Assembly (NCBI GenBank): GCA_032173965.1
Contig: CM063283.1
Location: 85,766,243-85,830,242 of the forward strand
Direction of reading: 5' to 3'
Origin: Sitta carolinensis
Taxonomy: Eukaryota > Chordata > Aves > Passeriformes > Sittidae
Length of the DNA stretch: 64,000 nucleotides
Below the pieces are notes generated by a model, which did not search any database, was not told the DNA's origin, and saw only the letters and a program-made list of their open reading frames with translations. Positions 25,853 to 37,994 of the stretch are shown here, piece after piece. The position numbers were made by a program, and so were the translations under genes. Numbering within the stretch: position 1 is the first letter of the stretch; each line of letters starts with the position of its first letter.

Positions 25853-28800
25853 TTCCGGGGGGTAAAAATATGGTTTTGTCAACAGACTTTGTAACAAAAG
25901 TTTGTATACTGACATACCACCTTGGCAATCCCTTTCTGGTGTGGACCGGACCTGACCCTAGAACAGACTAAAGCATTTCCCATTTAAGCAATTTTACAAT
26001 CAAGAGAGTGAAGTAACTTATCTGGATTGAAAAAGCACTGGTTAGCTTGAAGAAGAGGGAAAAAAAGCAGCTCCTCCAGGCTGGGGAGGATGGGATAGCT
26101 GCTGGGAAACTGAGACCATCCTAGCTGTTCAGCCACCTTTTACACCAGACGCTTTGAATTTATATATTCTCAAAAGAACCTTTTCAGACTAAAACTCCAT
26201 TCTGAGGCCATTGAATTAAATGAGCCTCTCAAAACTTTTGCAGTTATGATTCATGAGGGCAGTTAAACTCTTGTAAAAACTAAGGACTGAATGAGAGAAT
26301 CTGTAAAGAGGCAGGACCAATGAACTGAGTTTATGATTAAGTGGCAGAAACCTCCTGAAGCCTAATTCCACTTCTGAAATAACAAGCCACTTGACCTGGA
26401 ACAAGCTTTTTACCTTATTAAACTTTCTTTAATCTGCTGATAAAATTTGTAAGACTAAATATGCCAGGAAGTAAGGACACACATCTGTGTTTAAAATATA
26501 TTGAAAATCAAGACCAGATTTTAATGCATATCGTATAAATATTTCAGTTCTTTAGGCAGTGTTTGAAGGATCATAGATTTGATGTGACTAAATCAGTCAT
26601 GGTACCACAGTACCACAAATGAGGCTGAAATGGCAGCATGGAACTCCTTTTTGTTTACTTGACACCTTTACAATCAAATGAAAATACCACAAGCTGATTC
26701 ATTTACCATCTGGAAGGATTAATGCAGGAACAATCATGTCTTTGTGTATTAAATCAGATCTGAGTTTGTAGGGTCTGAAAACTCTGTGGTCACTGCTTCC
26801 ATTCCTGGTTTTAGGAAGCTGGAAAAATCCACATTAATTAACCAGCTTTTTGCCTTTAAAACTTTCTTTGAGGATGGATTCTTGGAAATTAGGTAAATGG
26901 AGCAAGAATGCTGGAGATGTGTGTTTTTTTCCATGAGCAATTAGACTGTAAGCCACAAACGAGGCTGACTCTCCAGCTAGCCCAGGCCTGTCTTGGGGAC
27001 TCCTGTTTTCCCCTGATCTCCCAGATCGGTGACAAGCCATGCCACCCTGGTGCTGATTAACACTGTTAGAGTCAGCACCAGCTCACTTGTAGCCAGCTCT
27101 CTGAAATGCTTGGGCTGTTCTGAACTGCTGGCTGCTGCAAAACTATCCCAGGCCCCAGGATTAAGCACTGGCCCAAGCCCCTGTCCCACTGCATGCCTTC
27201 TTGTTACGAGTGCAATTGCTTGGCCTTTTCAGCTTCTGGCTCTTCCTTTCACTGAAGTAATCAAAGCACTTCAACACTCCTTTTACCAGTATTTTGTGTT
27301 TATTTTCCAGGCCATTTTGAACACCTTGGAGAAGGTATTTTGCTGGGATAGGGGAGAGCATGTGAATGCCAGACAAGAATAGTCAGCAGAAATACCAGTC
27401 CTCACCTTGCAAGGATCATACCCTTAGCTCTGTCTGTCCTGGGAGGCAAGGCTCCTGCCAAGACCCCTCCTGCAATCTTCATCCCCTCTTCTCCCTGACA
27501 AGGGGCATTTAGCAATGCACTCCTCCATCTCTGAGATCTTTTTGGTGAAGTGTCACTCCACTGACTGCTCAGGAATGATAAAAAATGGGTAGTTCTAAAA
27601 ACCAACAGAAGAAAAATATTTTTAAAAAAGATAATTTAATTTTTGAATTCACATTCAGCACCACTTTTTAAAAAGCCTCATAGAAAACATCCAACAGTCA
27701 ATTGCACAAAAGCAGTTGTCCTGCCTTGAATTTTTTTAAAACCCATGGCAAACAAAACCCTCTTTGATTTTAAACTCCTATTACTAGCAGAGGGAAAACG
27801 ATCAGTTATATAATCTTTATTCTACTATTTAGCAGATTCTAAATATAGTGCCTTTACTCAGAACAATACAACACATCACAATATGAGAAACAGTGCCAAA
27901 GAGGAGAATGCAGCCGTTCTAGATAGATGCATTTTTAGTATTATGTTCCTCAGGAAGAGCATCAAATATTTTTCTGAGTGACCTAATTTTCTTTGTCTGA
28001 TCAAATGTGCCAGATGCTTCCTTATTCATAGTTGCCACTCCAAGTGAAAAACTGTTTTCTGGCAGCCACTTGAAATCTCGTCTTCAGTTTTCTGTTAGGG
28101 ATTATTATACAATCATTGCCTGGGCAGACTGAAAGCATATGGTAACTGGGCTGACATTATCTCTGCTATTTCAAAGTTCCCCAAGGATGTGTGGGCATAG
28201 TCTGAGGTATAAGCTGACCTCCCTGGTACATGCAAAATGCCACCCAAACTTGGCAGTGACCAAGCAAACTGGGGCTAGAGAGCTTGGCATCTGGTTTCCA
28301 TCTTTCTCTCAGGGTTGGGAGGCTTTTTTCCTTTCATGGGTATTTGCATCACTTGATCAGGAGAAAATTGTAGGGATGGCTCAGTACCTTTTAGTGTGCA
28401 CTTCCCAGGTAAAATTGTATCCTTGCAACCTGACTGAAGTTTGAAACACTATAGTTTGGTTATACCCATTCAAATTCTTACATACTTGATTCAATTCCAG
28501 ATGTACCGACTAACATTTCTTGTCTGCTCTCTTGAAGATTGCGAAGATGATAAAGATTTGATTTAGCCTTTCCCTGGTGACAGGGAGTCAGTATTTGTAG
28601 GAATAGACAACCAAACTGCTGTGAGTGAACCCTGCACATCCCAGCCTATGCTTGCATATTTTTCCTGGCACCAGGAATGTGGTGACTCTTGGGGTGCTGT
28701 GGACCTTCTGAGCCCTTCTGGCAGTCAGAGGTGGTGTCTGGACATCTGGGTAAGAGGGACATGGACTGAGTGCAGGCACTGAACCCCTTCCTCATTGTGC

Positions 28801-31800
28801 AGGTTGCATTAGCTCTATCTTGCTCCCTATCCTGCAAGGCAATGTGAGACCAAGGGGCTATCTCTGAGCCCAGGGGGAAGAGCCAGGCCAAAGGTGACTC
28901 TCTGCACCTGCTCTTTTCTAGTACAAAGACAAGAATGATACTTTTTTCATTTGTCAAAAGTGTGGAAGAAAAGTTCATTTTATAAAAAAATTTTTTACAA
29001 CTATGCGGTAGGCAACAGACACTGACTAACAAGGACAATTAAGTGCTCAGTGCAGATGCTCAGCAATGTCATCAGATTTTTCTAACCAGCAAGAAAATTA
29101 CTGTGTGCACCTGATTGAACTTGCACATGCCTATCCATCAAAGGTCAGGAGAGAATTTTGATTTTGTTCTCATTGCTGTAATTTACTTTGTGTTGCCTTT
29201 GCCATGGAGGTCCCAGTCCCCCTTTGTTCAAGATCCAGCCACACAGGTTATGTGTCTACTTCTGACCAAGAGAGGAACAATGGGCAGTAGGATGGGGCAT
29301 GTGTGAGCCCCGAGGAGGTCTGTCTAGGGTAGAGGAGTCAAAACCTGGTTCTTTCTTATCTCTGCTGATTTTGGAGAGAAATTCTGGGGCTGACCTCTTC
29401 CCCAGTTGTAGCAGCTCAGATCAGAGCAGGGAGCAAGCCAGCAATCAAGCAGTGCTCATCACCGAGAGTCGAGCTCAGTCCCTGATTCTTTCATTTGTTA
29501 GCACACACTGCCCCAGACCCACCTCCCTGCACTTGCTGCCGAGGAGCCCTTACCTGTCTCTGGGACAGTTTAACTAAAGGTCTCAATTTAAATCAGTATA
29601 GCCAAATGAGTAGAAATGTGGATGTTCAATAAACACTTAAACACATAAACCTTGTTTATTTCTGCTGGGCTAAGTTGATTAGAAATTGATTTAAGATAAA
29701 AGAAAATGAGTTGCTCTTAAATTGTAGCACCTACATAGCCAATACATTCCTGCAAGAAAATCAGTAACAGGCTGTACATTGACAAAGCTGTCACGGAAAT
29801 GGAAATCAGGTTTTCAAGCCATTTAGGTTTTAGTTTCTTTAACTTAGTTTGATGTATCAACTATTAGCAGTACCTACTGTTTCAACAAAAATAAGTGTAT
29901 CAAAATCCTGTCTCATTTTGCAAATTCTAAGTACAAATATAACACAAACATTTTTTTGTCCTTCTGATTTAAACTTTTGCCTATAGGCAGCTTAGGGAGT
30001 CTCACAGAATTTTAAACAGGCAATATTAAAATAAATAAATCTATGAGATAATGTATTCTGCAATATTCAGAGCTGAGATAGCTCATTTTCTTCTAGACAG
30101 TCTGCAATTTTACTGTAACTTAATCGTGATCCAGACTATAGTATGATCTCTTAACACATTGCTACAGGCAAGTTGTCCTAGTCACACCCCAAATGAAGAG
30201 AAAAACCTAGCTAAAATAGCATCCACCTGGAGGAGACATGTCAGCTCAGGCAGAACTGGCCAGGACCTAAGAGACAGACAAGAGAAGGTACAAGAACAAG
30301 TTGCAGAGGTAAGAAGCAGTGGTAGTGCTGGCTTCAGCAAACTCTGTACCAGGGCAGAAACACTGTAAGTGCATTGATTTTAATTCTTAGAAATACAGTA
30401 GAAGAGTTTTATTAATAACTCTTCCCAGCCTGTCAGGTGTAATAAGAAAGCCCTAATAAGTGCTTCCCAACTGTGAATTTACCATTTTGCTATCTCAAAT
30501 TTCCTTGTCGGTGGAAGGAACTTGTTTCCCCTTCTCACCTCAAAGTCATCACCTACTCATGATACCTTGGATCCCTTTTTATCCTGAAGCATCCTCCTTT
30601 GGAAACAAGCAAGCAAACAAAAAGAAGAAAGCTACTCCCAAATGGTCCTGTTAAACATTGCTCCAGAATTTTACAAAGTCATTTTCCTTCAAATATCAGT
30701 CATTAAAAAATATCTGTCAAGGGTTACTGTGATTAGCCAGCTGTGCTGCAGAGGGCCTGCACTCCCCAGCCCACTTCAGCTGCCTGTTACCCAAGATAAC
30801 ATTATCAACATGGAAGTCTCAGACAGGCTTTCGTAATTATCAGTGATTTAAATTGTTATTCTCCATTCCGTGTTTGCCTGTGCAGAGCAAGTCAAGGAGG
30901 TCTTGGAAGCCTTTTTACCCTGCACATCTTCTTGGATCATTTATTTGTCCAAGTTCAAATCCCTGGACAGTAGTTTGATGTTACTTTTCAGCCTTGGTGC
31001 GTAAGATACAATTTTAGAGATGAAGCCAGGATATATACCAAGACTACCTTGCTCAGTAGTCTTTCACATTTTTAGATTTTCCCTGTGAAGTATAGTATCT
31101 TCACACTCCTTTTTGATATGTGCTCTGCCCTGCATTTCATCCCTACTACCTGCTCTTTCCAGCTCCCCTATCAGCTGTGAATCCTCTGTCATCAATAATC
31201 CAGTACTTTAACTGGCTTAGAGTTTCCTTCCCTCTCTCTGTCCCGGTCAGATGCCAGATTAGACCCAGCAGAAGCCTGCTACTATCCCTGTTGTATGTAT
31301 TAATCTTCTTACAAGTAGGGTCTGTTCTACATTTAACCTCTCCTCCCTGCATAGCCAGGTGATACCGAGAGCTCCAGCAAAGTTATTTGCCTTTTGCACG
31401 TTAATGACTGAAGCATTAGCAACACACAACTGTAATTTTATATAATATATTTAGCTAAAATTTCTCAAGGCTCTAATCTGAGGCACATAATTTGGGCTAC
31501 CACGCAATCTCCTCTTCTCATGGTGGAAATTGATGTTGTAGGGATTTAAATTATTTGGTATTGAGAAGACAAAAATTCATCAGGTGAGGAACTCCTTTGG
31601 AATCAGTGGGTTACACTGCTTAACTGGGGCAGTAAGATTTGTCTCTATGTGCTGCAGAGCTGTCTGCAGCTGTGCTAGGAAGTGAGATAAGTCTTTGATT
31701 TTGGATTTTTGTCCCCATGTAGATTACACTGTATATCTGGGGATGTGCCTCGTTGGTAAAAGAAAAATAACAGAAGCTGGGAGCCCTATCTTCTATTCCT

Positions 31801-34680
31801 GGCTCAACCCCAATTCACTGCGTGACTGTAGGCAAATCACTTAAGCTGTCTCCGGGATAATAATCGACACAGCAGTTCCAGGAGGCTTAATTTTTAGTGT
31901 CAACTCATATATTTTCTCCGATGTGCCTCAGGAGATGTCCCCTTCCCTTCTCTGGGAGCAGGAGCAAGGCCTTAGAACTGACAGCAAGATTTGCAACCCA
32001 TTGACCCACTCTTCCCCAGTCTGCCATAACTATTTCATACAGAATGTTTAATAATGATGCCAGAAATGCTGTCCCAGAGCTCTGAAAGCCTCTTATCAAC
32101 TCTGATTCCTAAAGTATGGTGTACAGAATCCTGTGTAATGGTTTGCTTTTCACTACTTTCAGCATTTATTCTTCTCTCTTGCTATGCCAGCAGATGCATA
32201 AATCTGCTGCCAGTGCTTTTTATCTTTGGTTTCACTGATTGCCTGACTTAACTGTGGAGCAAGAAAGTTGGAGCTTTTCTTCCGGTGTGTTTTTGTGTGC
32301 CTGAAATCCTAAACTTTCAGAAATGCCTGGGGATAGGCTGTATCTTTGTTGGGATAGAGACTGAAGTGTACATGTTCTTCATTTGGGAAGAGCTATAAAC
32401 TGCATGTCCATTCTCCTGAAAATCCACTGTCTTGAAGTGGAAGTATAGGAAAAACCAATTAGCTATGAACATCCAGCACACAGAAGACTCTGCTTCCAAA
32501 CATTTCACAAGGTAGATCATATTCAAAGCAAGATATGTAACAGACCGTGTCTTCCCATAAGTATCCCCCTTCTAGTTTCAGTGGCATCTGATCCCTGTGA
32601 CAACTACAATAAAACCACTACTTTCATGGGTAAATATTATTAGGAAAGTATTTGATGTGTTTCTCTTACTGCAATTTAGCAGCTGGAGGCAACAGAGGGA
32701 GTAAGACTGTGGGCCAGCGGAGCTCTCTGCAGTTCACAGCAGTGACCTGGTGGGATACTGCTTGGAAGTTCCCCTTCTGCAGGGCAGACATCAACAACAT
32801 CAATGGGAAAGCAGTCGTTCAAACTTCATCAAGGTTTGAGTTAGATGCCTTGCCTGAATGATGAAGACTTGTATTTGTGTAATTTGTTGGATCACAATAT
32901 GGTGTTTCAAAATGTCTGCTACCACTCACTTTTAAAGCATATGTATAGCGCATATAGTCTTGTCACAGCTGACACCTTTTTTAGAGTTTGCTGCATGAGA
33001 GTACTCTGTTGCTGATGAATCAAGCCATTTTTAGGACTGGCTTGCTTCTGAGTATTTTGGAGGAGTAAAGTAAAAAGTCAACCATTTTTCAGTGAAACAG
33101 CCCTATCCCTATCTTTTGAGTAATTCTTAAATCAGAACCTTCCTTTTTTTCTTATTTTTAATAATCATTACAAATGTGATATAACTAACCATTCTTCAGA
33201 GGTCTTTGTAGAGTGAAAAAATACTGCAGCTAAAAATCTTGGCTCAGGAAAGCATCCTTCATTAGGATAACATTTAACACATGCCAAGTCCACCAGGTCC
33301 CAGCTCAAGGGCAGAAAAGATGCAATGATTTATCACAGACTGAATTGCAATGAATAACAGGAGGTCATGGAGCCCATGTCCTTGCCCCAAGGCAGTCCCA
33401 GTGACACCTCTGTAATCCCACCAGAACCAGGGGGAGCCTGCTGGTACAGACTCCAATAGGCTGGTCTGCCAGAGACACACCTTGTAGGCAATTCACTGCC
33501 CTTCTGCTAAGAGAAGGGTGCAGGACTTGTCTGTAAAGATATCAGTTGTAGCCACTGGAAGAACTACAATTTCAATCACTATGAAAAAGGAAGGAAAAAT
33601 ACAGCAAGGAAAATACAGCAGGTGGCTTGGGCACTAAACAATTTAGGCCTGTGCTCCTCTCTTGTTGGCAGCAGAGAGCGTAGCATGGGCCTTACAGAAA
33701 GAGGTGTGCTGGGCCAAATTCTGCCCTCAGAGGCATGTGCATACAATTTCCAATGACATCCATGGGAATTGGGCATGTGGATTGAGGGCACAATCTGATT
33801 CTTTATTTTCAGCTCCTCTATTATGACCACGGCATGCTAATTTGCAATTCCTTTAGCAAAAATAACACAGGAAGGCTTAAATATTAATGTTGCCAAATGT
33901 CAGAAACACCTCTGCAATATACTCTTGAACAAATTCATGCACACACATTTCAGGAACTACAGCCATGCTCTTTATTGGAACCTGACATCTTCAATCAGTT
34001 AAAATTCTCCTTATCTTCATTGGGGTTTTGCCAAGCTAAGAACTGAATAAGAGCTGCTGGATTAGCTCCTTGGTAGCTAATTTGGATGTGGATCTTCTGA
34101 CAGCCATGATCACAGCTTCCCACTTAGAGATGGATGCAGAAGCACAGATGTCATCTTGGATTTGCCAGACAATAAACATTCAGGTAGGTCCACCATCTCC
34201 TCAACAAAGTGAGGACCGAAGTCAAACAAATGTAAACCCATAGGTAAGAAGAAAAGTGCAGGTAGATATTTACTAGAAAAAGGAGAAAAAACAGATTGTC
34301 CCCTCACCAATCCCCAGTACCACATTTCTTGTCACTGCTCACTTTCACAGGGAAATAAAGGAGATTTGGGAGTCAGCTAAGAAGGGAGATGAAAATCTCC
34401 ACCACTGCAAGTATGCTGTGTGGGCTTGCTTTTGGCAAGAAACAGGCCATGGGTCAAGGGCACACCACCTGCATCCTACCCCTGCCAGTGTGGGGGGTCC
34501 CATCCCTCCTAAGGACACGTTCAGCAGTGTGTGTCTGCCTGGGGCCTCCCGCAGCAGAATTCATTGTGATAAATCAGATGCCTTCCCTCACCAGCTGCAA
34601 GCGGACACTCAGGTCCATGGGAGGGAGAGGGGGGAAATTACGTGCCTGAACCAGATACACTTCTGCACAGAGTTACTCAA
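25853..34680. other. Unique-looking noncoding stretch
   Basis: Almost 9 kb with no recognised gene or transposon. Open frames stay at or below about 130 codons and overlap each other. A possible 141-bp internal exon at 30168-30308 is described separately. The 27.6-28.1 and 29.6-30.1 kb parts are AT-rich. Confidence 0.5.
30168..30308 (+). other. Weak internal-exon candidate
   Basis: An open stretch bounded by a splice-acceptor-like TTGCTACAG at 30159-30167 and a good donor, GCAGAG followed by GTAAGA, at 30309. Its length, 141 bases, is a multiple of three and one frame is open throughout. That frame is charged and helical-looking near its end (DLRDRQEKVQEQVAE). The acceptor's pyrimidine tract is weak. 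I do not recognise the peptide, and such combinations occur by chance in DNA this long. Confidence 0.12.
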
Positions 34681-35412
34681 CTAGCACAAGCTCTCCATCA
34701 GGGTATAGAACCAGAGGAGAGATGGCAAAAAAGAAGCAGCATTTTCTTCCAAGGGAAGCTGAGGCGGGTTGCGCAGGCTGCCCCACTGTGCGGCTGACAA
34801 GTGGCGAATTATACCTAACCTTATTATGCCTAACCTTCCATTAAAGGGAGGGGTCCCCATGGCCCTTGGCCCTCTTTCTGCTCTGGTTTGGGTATCATTG
34901 CAGGAATGTGCTTGTCTCCTCCATATTCTGCAGTCTTTGGCAGGGCCTCTGGTTAGACTTGTGGAATCTGAAGCTGTCAGGGAAGATGGAATAGAATAAA
35001 AATGAATAAATAGCTTAATTATTTTGAAAGTGCTGCTGTAGAGAGTCAGAAAACTCCATGGAATACAGCAGAGGCACATAGAGAGGGGGCAACAAACCAG
35101 TGGTGTCCGGGAAGGCACAGAGGATGTGAAAAAGACAGGGACACCTGGAAAAAACTGGGGCAGCGGAATCCTAATTCTGGTCATTGTTCCGGGTCTTATG
35201 AGGCCCACCTGCGAGCTGCCCTTCCCCAGGGCACACAGGGATGGCACTGCCAGGGGGACACAATGGCGCGCTGCCCCAGCGCCCAGCGCGGGCGCTGCTC
35301 CCGCGTGTCCTCGTTTCGCTCCGGCCGTTGCGCTGCGCCAGGGCGCGGAGCCGCTGGCGCCCGGCGTGTCTGCGGGCCGGCAGGGGTGGCAGGAGCCCTG
35401 CGCCTCCGGCAT
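34681..35412 (-). other. Longest open frame in the window (243 codons), coding status doubtful
   Basis: An open frame on the minus strand beginning inside the CpG island (35.2-35.46 kb) and running to a stop at 34681. The N-terminal third is Ala/Gly/Arg-rich because it is read from GC-rich DNA. A later stretch around residues 105-150 is hydrophobic and Phe/Leu/Ser-rich (VCCPLSMCLCCIPWSF-type). I recognise no domain, and other frames through the GC-rich part are open too, as expected when stop codons are rare. If anything is transcribed leftwards from the island, this frame would be in it. I think chance is the more likely explanation. Confidence 0.12.
34808..34837 (+). repeat. 15-bp tandem duplication
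   Basis: Two adjacent copies of ATTATRCCTAACCTT differing at one base (A or G at the sixth position). A small slippage duplication with no recognised role. Confidence 0.85.
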
Positions 35413-35465
35413 CCTGCCTGCGCAGGCACCCCGAGCCTGCCAGCGTCCTCCAGAAACGCACAGCC
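35255..35465. promoter_or_regulatory. Small dense CpG island, candidate promoter
   Basis: By my count 28 CpG dinucleotides lie between 35266 and 35459, in a stretch that is roughly three quarters G+C. Everywhere around it CpG is rare. The block contains several CGCG and GCGCC motifs and no TATA box that I can place. In vertebrates such islands mostly mark promoters kept unmethylated in the germ line, and less often a young CpG-rich insertion. Which way it would transcribe is not clear: frames are open on both strands. No known first exon is recognisable. Confidence 0.55.
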
Positions 35466-36195
35466 TGTCACAACTCGTTGCTTAATGCTAAACTACCCAT
35501 TATAAATAAACATGGTCCTAATAATAGTTCGCCTGACCTGACTCACTGTAGGAAACAGCCTCAGAAATAAAAGAAGATGACTTTCAAACAGAAGAGTTAT
35601 AATTTTACATAAATAAAAAATGAAAAGGGCAGCACAGGACAGGCATGGGGAAAATCGTATTGCAGGGAGTCGAAGTTGCAGTCTCAGGGTGTTAATGGGC
35701 TTGCCTGGCTGCTAAATCTGACATTGTCTCCCCCTGTACATTTGCTGGAGTTTGACAGATGGATGTGGAGAAATATTACTTGAATTGTCAGATAACCGTT
35801 AGTCACCCAGATTAAAAACAAATTCCATTGACATTATGTCATACCTTGGGAGCCCAAAACAGATATTGATGTTTTCATCTTGTTGCAGGGAGGAGGGAGA
35901 TGGGAGTGGGTAAAGTAAGAAATCAAAATCGCGCCTGATAGAGCAAGTCTTTTGGCTTTGTTTGAAAAATGACACCACAGCACCGTGCACTTTGCTGAAA
36001 ATGAGAGATAGCACAATCTAGAGAGATAGTACAGCCTATCTCACTCTTAAATGAACGGGAGACAAAGACAGTGCTATCATTAAAAACCCCAGAACTTTTA
36101 AGACCTGTACACAATCGTATGTCCAATTATAGGAACCAGATTCACGCAGTGAATGCTGCAAGATCCACTCCTCAAAAAGCTTCTGACACCAGTGG
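35466..36195. other. Unique stretch right of the CpG island
   Basis: No gene or repeat recognised. From about 35690 to 35960 the sequence has a mixed composition without low-complexity tracts, which would fit a conserved noncoding element. That cannot be tested without an alignment. Confidence 0.4.
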
Positions 36196-36443
36196 GATGT
36201 GTGGTGGGCTGAGCTCTGCACATCCAGAGGAGCTCAAGGTGGTTTTTTCTCACCTTTGGGTGAGAAAGTGGAGGGAGGTGCAATGCCTGAGCATCAGCAT
36301 GTGGAGCAAGAGAGATTTGGACTTGCTCAATCTGCAGGAGAGACAACTTGGAGGACACCTAATAGCTGGCCAGCATCTTGGAGGGGCCATGAAGAAGCCA
36401 TAACTTGTCACTTCACAGCATCACAAGCCTGGAGGGTGAGAAA
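36196..36443 (+). mobile_element. Older CR1 fragment, left part of an interrupted copy
   Basis: Degraded CR1 on the + strand. The clearest part is about 36300-36410, where GACTTGCTCAATCTGCAGGAG, ACACCTAATAGCTGGCCAGC and GAGGGGCCATGAAGAAGCC follow the order of the CR1 C-terminal coding region. It stops where the minus-strand CR1 begins, and 3'-ward CR1 sequence in the same orientation resumes after that element. The two parts therefore look like one copy split by a later insertion. Confidence 0.6.
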
Positions 36444-36446
36444 CAA

Positions 36447-37145
36447 TCACAGAAACATAGAATTGCTTAGGTTGTAAGATACCCTTAAGATCACTGAGTC
36501 TAACTGTTAACATAGCACAAGATCACTATTAACCATGTCCCCAAGTGCCACGTTTATGTATCTTTTAAATACCTCCAGGGTTGGTGACTCAGCTGAATTC
36601 CTGGGCAGCCTGTTTCAATGCCTGACAACTCTTCTGATGAAGAATTTTTTTCTTATATCCAATCTAGACATCCCCTGGTGCAACTTGAGGCTGTTTCCTC
36701 TTATCCTTGTTACTTGGGAGAAAAGACAGACAACCTCCTTTCAGGTGATGGCAGAGAGCAATAAGGTCACCTCTGAGCTTCCTTTTCTTCTGCTTAAACA
36801 ACTCCAGTTCCCTCAGCTGCTCCTCATAGGACTTGTGCTCCAGACCCTCCCCCATCTCTGTTGCTTTTCTCTGGACACTCTTTTCTTACAGTGAGGGGCC
36901 CAAAACTGGACACAGGATTAGAGGTGCGGCCTCATTGCTGCTGAGAACAGGGGTATAATCCCTGCCCTGGTCCTGCTGGCCACACTGTTGCTGATACAGA
37001 CCAGGATGCCATTGCCCTTCTTGGCCACCTGGGCACACACTGGCCCATTTTCTGATGGCTGTTGACCAGCATTTCTAGGTCCCTTTTCCACCGAGCAGCT
37101 TTTCAGCTAGTCTTCCCCAAGCCAGTAGCACTGCCTGGGGTTGTT
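36447..37145 (-). mobile_element. CR1 LINE fragment inserted into an older CR1
   Basis: A minus-strand CR1. The left edge carries the reversed tail (CACAGAAACATAGAATTGC). Reading leftwards from 36855, a short frame keeps a clear ORF2 C-terminal signature, including [17 protein letters not shown] and KLRGDLIAL. Nucleotide landmarks such as CCTGTGTCCAGTTTTGGGCC (read on the minus strand) and the GCCACCTGGGC block support the assignment to about 37110. It is flanked on both sides by + strand CR1 pieces, so it probably inserted into one. It is broken and inactive. Confidence 0.9.
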
Positions 37146-37149
37146 GTGA

Positions 37150-37397
37150 TTCAAATGCAGGACAAGTGGATCAGTAAGAGGCATAAGGTGAAAAAGGGAG
37201 TTTTGGATTGGTTATAAGGACAGCTAGGTAGTGGAGCCGGTTGCTCCAAGAGGCTGTGCTGTCTTCTTGTTTGAATTTTTTCAAAACAAAGCCATGAGCA
37301 GCCTGACCTTGAAGCTCTCCCTAGTTTGGGCAGGAAGTTGGATTGGAGACCTCCTGAGGTCCCTTCCAATCTGAATTGCCCTATTATTCCTGTGATA
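37150..37397 (+). mobile_element. Older CR1 fragment, right part with 3' end
   Basis: A + strand CR1 3' region. Landmarks are GAGGCATAAGGTGAAAAAGG, TTTTGGATTGGTTATAAG, AGAGGCTGTGCTGTCTTC, GAGCAGCCTGACCTTGAAGC, GGCAGGAAGTTGGATTGGAG, GACCTCCTGAGGTCCCTTCC and a short tail ending near TATTCCTGTGA. It continues the order of the left piece at 36196-36443 after an internal gap. Confidence 0.88.
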
Positions 37398-37994
37398 AAT
37401 TCACAAACTCTTTCTGCTTTGTTGATCTCTATAGTGACTATGATGATTTACATCCACTGAGGACCTGGTGTTAAGTTTGTAGACAACTGTCCCAGAATCA
37501 ACAATAAAATGGGATTGTGTTTTGCATGAATCATTAGGTGGTATGAAGATGTCTTGAAAGGCCTCTACCAGTGATAAACCAATAAAATATACTGGAGACA
37601 TCTTGAGACAGCAGAGAGATTTGAAAGGATCTTGTCCTTTCATAAGGACAAAGGGTCAGTGTTATGTATGTACAGAACTGACTATATCTTTGATATTAAG
37701 TTTTGGTTGCTCAATGCAGTACCTTACTAATATTCTTTCTGTACATGGTATGTGCTTCTAATTTCCTAAGTTTATAAAAAAGTCAAAAGAGGAAGACTGA
37801 AATTCCATCCCAGAACATCATATTGATTACAACATGGTTGGTTGCTGCTGGTTGAACTGATACCCCACACAGACACTCATCATTTGAGATCACAGAGAAA
37901 AAGATAGCAGGAGTGACCTGTCATCGAACCAGACCCTCATTCACAGATTCACTGTATCTTTGAGGAAAGAATGACTTGTCATCCTGTAACCTGA
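37398..37994. other. Unique-looking noncoding stretch
   Basis: About 600 bases between the CR1 cluster and the LTR-like block. No gene or repeat recognised. Confidence 0.5.

Noticed and set aside
36535..36894. 119-codon plus-strand open frame
   Set aside because: Antisense of the minus-strand CR1 at 36447-37145, whose sense frame shows the ORF2 signature.
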